Of a stretch of 64,000 nucleotides of DNA, positions 44,356-64,000 are shown piece by piece. A model generated the notes under the pieces. That model made no database searches. It was given only the letters and a program-made list of their open reading frames with translations, and was not told the origin of the DNA. The position numbers and the translations under genes are program-made. Source of the stretch: Streptomyces sp. TG1A-8 (lineage in GTDB: Bacteria > Actinomycetota > Actinomycetes > Streptomycetales > Streptomycetaceae); NCBI RefSeq assembly GCF_030499535.1, contig NZ_JASTLB010000004.1:1-64000 (forward strand), given 5' to 3'. How positions within the stretch are numbered: position 1 is the first letter of the stretch; each line of letters starts with the position of its first letter.

Positions 44356-44878
44356 CGAAATATCCGCAACTTTCTCTGTGCGCCGGAGCGCGGTCGGGAA
44401 TCGGTAAATTCCAGCCCCTTGCAGTGTTCCACACGTGTTCTGACAGTCGAATTCCTGGAATCAGCATCGGTGCAAGAGACTCCGCAAGATTGGCCGACGG
44501 CCCGGACGCGGTCAACCCCTGAAAGCGGCTAGTCCGTGGAAGCGCGTTGCCGCGCGCGGCGCGGGTGAGCGGCCCACCGGGCAAGGGTGGAGAGGCCACG
44601 GGGAGCGCACCCGAACAGGGGTTCGCGTCCTGCCAAGGGCTCTGTATAACGGCAGATCGGAGAAGGGTTACGGGTCACGCCCGGTGCGCCCGCAGGGGGT
44701 TTGGAGGGCCGGGCGTACCCCCTGCTCATCGGGGAGGCTCCCCGGAATCAGGGGTTGTTCGCGGGGCGCTCGGCACATAGTTTTCTGCTGCCTTGACAGC
44801 GGCTTTGCGGGTATGACGGCGGCGTTGCAGGCATTCGACGAGCGCGGTGAACGACCGCCTCCTTAACCGGGACTTATC
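44356..44878. other. Divergent regulatory region of the cluster
   Basis: The 520-bp gap between the minus-strand fkbK operon and the plus-strand biosynthetic operon holds no convincing ORF. It must carry the promoters of both. Small palindromes (GAATTCCTGGAATC near 44449; an ACACGTGT core near 44432) could be regulator sites, but none can be assigned. Confidence 0.4.
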
Positions 44879-45745
44879 ATGGGCACTCTGAGTTTTGTTC
44901 CAGCGGTATTCCGGTCCGGTTCCTTCAACGGTGACGGGCGGCAGGACCTTCTCATCCGCAAAACGACCTCCGGTGAATTATTCGTCCTGCCGCACTGCGG
45001 GGAATTCCGGGGCGCACAGACCTACGGCGACCCGGTGCTCATCGGCACCGGCTTCGGCTCCCATCTGTGGCTGTGCGCCGGCGACCTCACCGGCGACGGC
45101 ACCGCGGACCTGGTCTGCATCACCAACGACGACCGCACCCTGGTCTTCCTCAACCAGGGCGGTCTCGACGGGCTGCACACCCTCGGCGAACCCATCCACG
45201 TCGGGGGCAAGCCCCCGGAGCGCACCTACGACACCATCGCGCTCGGCGATCTGACGGGTGACGGCATCGTCGACATCATCGGCAGGGTGCAGGGCACCGG
45301 GGAGATCCACCGCATCCTGCACCAGGGCAAGGTCGACGGGCCCAACACATTCGCGCCGCCCGCCGACTTCGCCCTGATCGACCCGACGGACCTACCGGTC
45401 GGGCTGGCCGACATCACCGGCAGCGGGGAGCCCGATTTGCTCGTGCGGCGTGCGGACGGGGTTCTGGTCTGCCATGAGGTGTACGCCGGCGGTAAGGGAA
45501 AGGACGCCCTGCCGCTGGCGTCCGGCGGCCGGTATGCGCTCGGCGGTGGCTGGGACGAGGCCAAGGCGATCGACATCACCGACATCGACGGCGACGGCCA
45601 CCCCGATCTGCTGGCCCTGCGCGGGGACGGCTCCCTCGTGGTGCACCGCCACGGCGGGTCCTTCGATCCGGATGATCCGGGCAGCACCTTCCTGCCGGCC
45701 GTCACCATCGCCACGAACTGGGGCGGCTACGACATCGTCAGCTGA
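44879..45745 (+). CDS. FG-GAP/VCBS-repeat beta-propeller-like protein
   Basis: The 288-residue protein has about five repeats with calcium-binding DxDxDG-like loops: FNGDGRQDLLIR, DLTGDGTADLVCI, DLTGDGIVDIIGR, DITGSGEPDLLVR and DIDGDGHPDLLAL. There is no signal peptide, although most FG-GAP proteins are secreted. It is the first gene of the plus-strand biosynthetic operon, 75 bp ahead of the thioesterase-like gene. A binding or scaffold role in the pathway is possible. Confidence 0.75.
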   Translation: MGTLSFVPAVFRSGSFNGDGRQDLLIRKTTSGELFVLPHCGEFRGAQTYGDPVLIGTGFGSHLWLCAGDLTGDGTADLVCITNDDRTLVFLNQGGLDGLHTLGEPIHVGGKPPERTYDTIALGDLTGDGIVDIIGRVQGTGEIHRILHQGKVDGPNTFAPPADFALIDPTDLPVGLADITGSGEPDLLVRRADGVLVCHEVYAGGKGKDALPLASGGRYALGGGWDEAKAIDITDIDGDGHPDLLALRGDGSLVVHRHGGSFDPDDPGSTFLPAVTIATNWGGYDIVS

Positions 45746-45820
45746 CCGTTTCCGCCCACAGTTCCCGGCAGTGGCCGGCACCTTTCCGTCTTCCCGTCCT
45801 CGTCCTCTTGGGGTTGGCTC

Positions 45821-46654
45821 ATGGCGCAGCACGACACATGGAGAATCCTGACCAAGGGCAGCAGGAGCCAGATCCTGCTCGCCGTCGACTTCGACGTGAC
45901 CGGTCGCCCGGAGGCACGCTTTAGTGACCTCGTGGCCAACCTTACGACGAACCACGGGGTATGGGAGAGTGTGCCCGCGCCCGCCGGCTCCCTGGACGGT
46001 CCCGAGGGCGTGGCTCACCTGAACGCCTGGCACCAGGGGCTAGGCGCGGACCACCCGCCGGTGCGGGCGGTGATGGGGTACTGCGTCGGCGGTGTGTACG
46101 CGGCCGAGCTCGCCGCCCGCCTCGCCGAGACCCAGGAGTCGGCACCGCTCGTACTGCTCTTCGACCCCGAACTGGCCACCGCTCCCACCCTGTACTGGCA
46201 GTTCCACAAGGTGATGGAGTTCATGAGGTCGGCGGGCGGTGGCGACGAGATCGACACCGCACAGGCCGCCGGCCGGAAGGCCGAGGAAGCCCACCAGGAC
46301 CTCGCGGACCTGGCCCGCGAACTCGTCGGGATCTTCCGCACCACGAGCGACAGCGTCCTCGCCCGGTCCGGCCTCGATGCCACCCGCCGGGGCGAACTGG
46401 CCAACGTCTTTACCGCGTTCATGTCCTATCTGGCGGGCGGCGGCGCGTTCGCTCCGCTGTCCCGCTGGCCCTCGGCGGTGGCTGTCAGCTCGTGCAGCCC
46501 GCAGAGCGGTCTCAACGGCATCCGAGCCCACCTGCCGGCGGGCCCGGCGGACCTGGTCGCCCGGGAGATACGCCTGCCCCTGGAGCACGCTGAACTGCTG
46601 CGCGCCCCCGAGGTCGCGGCCGTGGTCGACGAACTGCTGGCGGAGACACCGTGA
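45821..46654 (+). CDS. Thioesterase-like alpha/beta hydrolase with Cys nucleophile
   Basis: The 277-residue protein has the nucleophile elbow GYCVGGVYAAELAARL (G-x-C-x-G), LVLLFDPELA, where type II thioesterases have the helper Asp region, and a C-terminal PLEHAELLRAPEVAAVVDELL with the likely catalytic His. This is the layout of NRPS/PKS type II thioesterases except for Cys in place of Ser. Its stop overlaps the NRPS start (GTGA). It may edit misprimed carrier proteins or catalyse acyl transfer. Confidence 0.7.
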   Translation: MAQHDTWRILTKGSRSQILLAVDFDVTGRPEARFSDLVANLTTNHGVWESVPAPAGSLDGPEGVAHLNAWHQGLGADHPPVRAVMGYCVGGVYAAELAARLAETQESAPLVLLFDPELATAPTLYWQFHKVMEFMRSAGGGDEIDTAQAAGRKAEEAHQDLADLARELVGIFRTTSDSVLARSGLDATRRGELANVFTAFMSYLAGGGAFAPLSRWPSAVAVSSCSPQSGLNGIRAHLPAGPADLVAREIRLPLEHAELLRAPEVAAVVDELLAETP

Positions 46655-49600
46655 GCCGCGACACCGCCTCCCGCAAGGAAGAAGCGCTGTGGCTGCTGGA
46701 AAAGGTGGTACCGGGCAGCGCAGTCAACAACCTGTCAGTGGCCTTCCGCGTCGACGGACGGCTCGACCCCGAGGCGCTGCGGCAGAGCCTGAGACTGCTG
46801 CTGCGCCGGTACCCCGTTCTGCGGACCGCCTTCCACGCCGGTGACGACGGGCTGACCAAAACGGTCACCGACCGCGACACCGTCGATCTGGAGAGCGCCG
46901 AGTGCACGGACGAGCGCACCAACGAAGCGCTGGCCGCCTTCGTCGCCCGGCCCTTCGCCCTGTCAGGCACACCCCTGGTGCGGGCACTGCTGCTGCACGG
47001 CGACGCCCGAGACCACTTCTGTCTGGCCGTGCACCACTTGGTGTTCGACACCATCTCCGGCGCGGTCCTGTTGGAGGAACTGACCACCGCCTACACCGCG
47101 TTCGCCACCGGCACGCCGCTGCCCGCCGAGCTGCGCGAGGAAGTGGCCCCCTTGCCCGAGACCCAGCCCACGCCGGCCGGTACCGCCTTCTGGCGCGGGC
47201 AGCTGAGCGGCTTCGACCCCGAAGGGCTGGCGCTCTGGGTGGGTGAGGCCGAGGTGGCGAACCCCACGCTTCACGGCGACCAGGTGCTGCACCAGCTCTC
47301 GGCCGGAGCTCGCGACGCCGTCCAGCGGATGGCGAAGGAGCTGCGGGCCTCCGAGGCGGTCGTCCTGCTCGCCGCGTACTACCTGCTGCTCGCCCGGCAC
47401 GGCGCCGGCCCCGACCTCGTCGTCGGCTCACCCGTGAACGTCCGCGGCCCCAGAGCCCAGCGAGCCATCGGCTACCACGTCAACGTTCTCCCGCTGCGGG
47501 TCGCCGTCGACTTGGAGGGGTCCTTCGCCGACTTGGTGCGCCGGGTGCGCCAGGTCTTCATGGGCGCCCTCGCCCACGCGGACGTTCCGGTCGACGTCCT
47601 GCTGGAGGAGGTGCCCCGGCGCGACGTGTCCTGGCACAACGCCCTGTTCCGGCACGTCTTCAACTACGTCCCCGGCGAAGGCCTGCCGCCCTTTGAGCTG
47701 GCCGGGCTCGCGGCCGAACCGGTGGTCGTCGAGAACGGCTTCAGCAAGTTCGATCTGGAGTTCTTCGTCCTGTCCTCGCCCGAGTCCATCGGGGTCCGGG
47801 CCGCTTACTGCGTCGAGGCGTTCGCCCGCGCCGACGTAGCCGCGCTGCTGCGCCGCTACGACCGGCTGCTTCAGGCGCTGGGGCAGGACGCCGCGGCGCC
47901 CGTGGGCGAGGTGGACCTGTTCAGCCCGGACGATCGCGAGATCGTGGACCGCGCCAATGGCACCGGCCGGGCGGTCCCCCTGACGAGCGTGCTCGACGAC
48001 ATCTGCTCGTGGGTGCTGGCCGCCCCGGACGCGACCGCCCTGGAGTCCGAGGACCGGCGGGTCTCGTACGGTCAGCTGTGGCAGGCCGCCCGCGAGACGG
48101 CCGCAGAACTGCGCGCGGGCGGGATCGCGGCCGGAGACGTCGTCGCCGTACTCGGGCCCCGGGGCCCCGAACTAGCGGCGGCCGTGCTCGGTGTCTGGCT
48201 CGTCAGGGCCGCCTATTTGCCGCTCGACCCCAGCCATCCGGCGGACCGGCTCCGCCACCAGCTCGACGACGCGCGGACGGCTGTGGTGCTGGCCGCCGAC
48301 CCGGCGACCGTCCCGGATGCCGGAAACCGTGCCGTACTGCCCCTCCGCCCGGTGCCCGACGGTTCGGCGGGGGCGGCCGAGGCGGCCGGCGGCGCGGGCG
48401 AGCTGGTGCCGTACGACGCGGGATCCCTCGATCCCGACTCCTGCGCCTACCTGATCTACACCTCCGGTTCCACCGGGCTGCCGAAGGGCGCCCTGATCAG
48501 CCACCGGAACCTGAAGAACCTGGTGACGCACTTCGCGGACCAGTTCGACGTGACGTCCACCGCCTCGCTGCTGTGGCTGACCACATTCTCCTTCGACATC
48601 TCCGCCCTGGAGTTGTTCGTGCCGCTCGTCCGGGGCGGTCGGGTCGTGGTCGCCCCGGACCGGGCCCGCACCGACGGCCGGGCTCTGGCCGAGGTCGTTG
48701 TCCGCCACCGCGTGGACACCGTGCAGGCGACCCCGACGACGTGGCGGCTCGTCGTCGACGGCGCGGCCGACGCGCTGTCCTCGTGCCGCGTGCTGTGCGG
48801 CGGCGAGCCGCTGCCGCGGGAACTCGCTCGGCGGCTGGCGTCGGTGGCTCGCGAGGTCTGGAACGTGTACGGACCAACCGAGACCACCATCTGGTCCACC
48901 GCGGGCCGGATCGACACCGCCGAGGCGGGCCCGCTCACCGTCGGACGGCCCATCACCAACACACAGGTGTTCATCGCCGACCCGGCGGGTCATGAGCTGC
49001 CGGTCGGCGTGCTCGGTGAACTGTGCGTGGCCGGCGACGGAGTTGCCCTCGGCTACCACAACCGGTCGGAGCTCACCGCCGCGCGCTTCGCCCGTCACCC
49101 CAGGTACGGACGCCATTATCGCACCGGTGACCTCGCCCGGTGGCTGCCCGGCGGCACGCTGCACGTGGTGGGACGTACCGACCGCCAGGTCAAGCTGCGC
49201 GGCAACCGCATCGAACTGCCCGAGGTCGAGGCCGTCCTGCTCGCGGACCCGGACGTGTGCGGCGTGGCCGCGGTCGTCGTTGGCGAGGGCGGAGGAGACG
49301 ACGTACTGGTGGCCTTTGTCCAAGGGCCCGACAAGCACGATTTGGCCGAGCGTCTGTGGGACCGGGCCCGGGCGAGACTGCCCCTCGCCGCCGTACCCAG
49401 CGCCTTCCACTTCATGGAGGCGTTCCCCATGACTGGGAACGACAAGGTGGATTATCCCGCCCTCACCCGCCTCGCCGAGGAACGGCGGGCGGAGCGGCGT
49501 ACGGCGGCGGACAGGCACGAGCATGACCAGGCGGACGAGCTGCTGTCGACGCTCGTATCCCTGTGGCGGGAGTTGCTCGACCGGGACGACCTCGATCACC

Positions 49601-49812
49601 GGGCGAACTTTTTCACCGTCGGCGGCCATTCGCTGCTGGCCGCCCGGCTGGCCCAGCGGGTCGAGGAAGTGACAGGTATCCGGATACCCATGGCCGACGT
49701 CTTCGCTCAGCCCACCCCCCAGCGGCTGGCGGAGCACCTGAGAACGGCCGGTGCGCACACGACTGGGGCGCCGCTCGGTGAAGCGCCAGAAGAACGGGGT
49801 GGAGGTCGCTGA
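46651..49812 (+). CDS. NRPS module C-A-PCP
   Basis: The protein has 1053 residues from a GTG coupled to the upstream stop. The condensation domain spans about 5-430 with HHLVFD (His128-His129, Asp133). The adenylation domain spans about 450-930 with YTSGSTGLPKG, FDISALELF, YGPTETTIW, YRTGDLARW and NDKVDYPAL. The PCP spans about 950-1035 with Ser994 in GGHSLLAARL. Reading the binding pocket by alignment to PheA gives D-I-L-A-V-C-V-I-W-K, closest in my memory to the glycine code D-I-L-Q-L-G-L-I-W-K, so Gly or another small residue is a tentative guess. The gene ends 5 bp before the PKS start. Confidence 0.93.
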   Translation: MSRDTASRKEEALWLLEKVVPGSAVNNLSVAFRVDGRLDPEALRQSLRLLLRRYPVLRTAFHAGDDGLTKTVTDRDTVDLESAECTDERTNEALAAFVARPFALSGTPLVRALLLHGDARDHFCLAVHHLVFDTISGAVLLEELTTAYTAFATGTPLPAELREEVAPLPETQPTPAGTAFWRGQLSGFDPEGLALWVGEAEVANPTLHGDQVLHQLSAGARDAVQRMAKELRASEAVVLLAAYYLLLARHGAGPDLVVGSPVNVRGPRAQRAIGYHVNVLPLRVAVDLEGSFADLVRRVRQVFMGALAHADVPVDVLLEEVPRRDVSWHNALFRHVFNYVPGEGLPPFELAGLAAEPVVVENGFSKFDLEFFVLSSPESIGVRAAYCVEAFARADVAALLRRYDRLLQALGQDAAAPVGEVDLFSPDDREIVDRANGTGRAVPLTSVLDDICSWVLAAPDATALESEDRRVSYGQLWQAARETAAELRAGGIAAGDVVAVLGPRGPELAAAVLGVWLVRAAYLPLDPSHPADRLRHQLDDARTAVVLAADPATVPDAGNRAVLPLRPVPDGSAGAAEAAGGAGELVPYDAGSLDPDSCAYLIYTSGSTGLPKGALISHRNLKNLVTHFADQFDVTSTASLLWLTTFSFDISALELFVPLVRGGRVVVAPDRARTDGRALAEVVVRHRVDTVQATPTTWRLVVDGAADALSSCRVLCGGEPLPRELARRLASVAREVWNVYGPTETTIWSTAGRIDTAEAGPLTVGRPITNTQVFIADPAGHELPVGVLGELCVAGDGVALGYHNRSELTAARFARHPRYGRHYRTGDLARWLPGGTLHVVGRTDRQVKLRGNRIELPEVEAVLLADPDVCGVAAVVVGEGGGDDVLVAFVQGPDKHDLAERLWDRARARLPLAAVPSAFHFMEAFPMTGNDKVDYPALTRLAEERRAERRTAADRHEHDQADELLSTLVSLWRELLDRDDLDHRANFFTVGGHSLLAARLAQRVEEVTGIRIPMADVFAQPTPQRLAEHLRTAGAHTTGAPLGEAPEERGGGR

Positions 49813-49817
49813 AGGCG

Positions 49818-63805
<13,988 letters not shown>

Positions 63806-63809
<4 letters not shown>

Positions 63810-64000
63810 GCGCCGCCGGTTCCGCGTCGACAGAGTCCTTCCGCGCGAGGAGTGAATCCCCCATGGGGAACGAGGAAAAGCTTCGCGGCTATCTGAAGAG
63901 GGTAACCGCGGACCTACAACGCACCCGCCGACAGCTCAGGAAGCTTCAGCAGGACGAGCGCGAGCCTGTCGCCATCGTCGCGATGGCCTGCCGCTATCCC
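63806..64000 (+). CDS. Next modular PKS, N-terminal part (runs off window)
   Basis: ATG at 63806-63808 overlaps the preceding PKS stop (ATGA). An in-frame ATG at 63863 after GAGGAG is the alternative start and would begin [19 protein letters not shown]. That segment is the coiled-coil N-terminal docking domain that accepts the upstream PKS chain. The start of a KS domain ([13 protein letters not shown]) follows before the window ends. Confidence 0.92.

Overview
The window looks like a Streptomyces (or close relative) chromosome arm or large linear plasmid. It has very high GC, GTG starts, ATGA/GTGA-coupled operons, a type I-E CRISPR locus of the streptomycete kind, LuxR-LAL and MarR regulators, and a modular NRPS/type I PKS. 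No rRNA or obvious core genes are visible. All calls come from reading the sequence and recognising motifs; no database was searched.

Region 1 (1-13840) is IS-dense. An IS21-family element (istA plus a frameshifted istB) sits against the left end of an IS256-family element whose transposase carries two in-frame amber codons. A second copy with the same two ambers lies at 10164-13840. That copy is split by an IS5-family element, which is itself split by an IS701-family element. Between the two direct IS256 copies lies a lower-GC minus-strand operon. It holds a 26-codon ORF with a good Shine-Dalgarno, a hairpin, a TPR protein, a small membrane protein, an HTTM-domain membrane protein and an MFS exporter, with a divergent GNAT acetyltransferase. 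This is the best candidate here for an undescribed peptide system.

Region 2 (13841-20152) holds a minus-strand tRNA-Gly(UCC)-like cloverleaf with an odd T-loop and its own terminator, a frameshifted I36-type inhibitor gene, and a decaying type I-E CRISPR array of 20 repeats next to intact cas2 and cas1. The rest of the cas operon is gone: the 3' part of cas6e is fused in frame to the 5' part of a MobF relaxase. An IS630-family element with one amber codon follows.

Region 3 (20153-34856) has a three-gene ABC exporter operon behind a small secreted protein, an NAD-dependent epimerase/dehydratase, an IS6-family element with a mutated catalytic Asp, an ATPase-permease ABC fusion, and a second IS21 copy that is 5'-truncated and carries a YunG-like passenger gene. 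A truncated host gene, a second IS701 copy and a second copy of another IS5-family element complete it.

Region 4 (34857-64000) is the left part of a hybrid NRPS-PKS cluster. It has a LAL activator, an MFS exporter with a Cna-B-like partner and a divergent MarR repressor with a palindromic operator, an FkbH/I/J/K set for an alkoxy- or hydroxymalonyl-ACP extender, an FG-GAP protein, a Cys-type thioesterase-like protein, a C-A-PCP NRPS module, and a 4663-residue PKS (KSQ-AT-ACP, KS-AT-DH-KR-ACP, KS-AT-DH-KR-ACP). The next PKS starts with an ATGA overlap and runs off the window. The first two AT domains are near-identical in DNA except for a cassette of about 130 bp covering the substrate-specificity motif.
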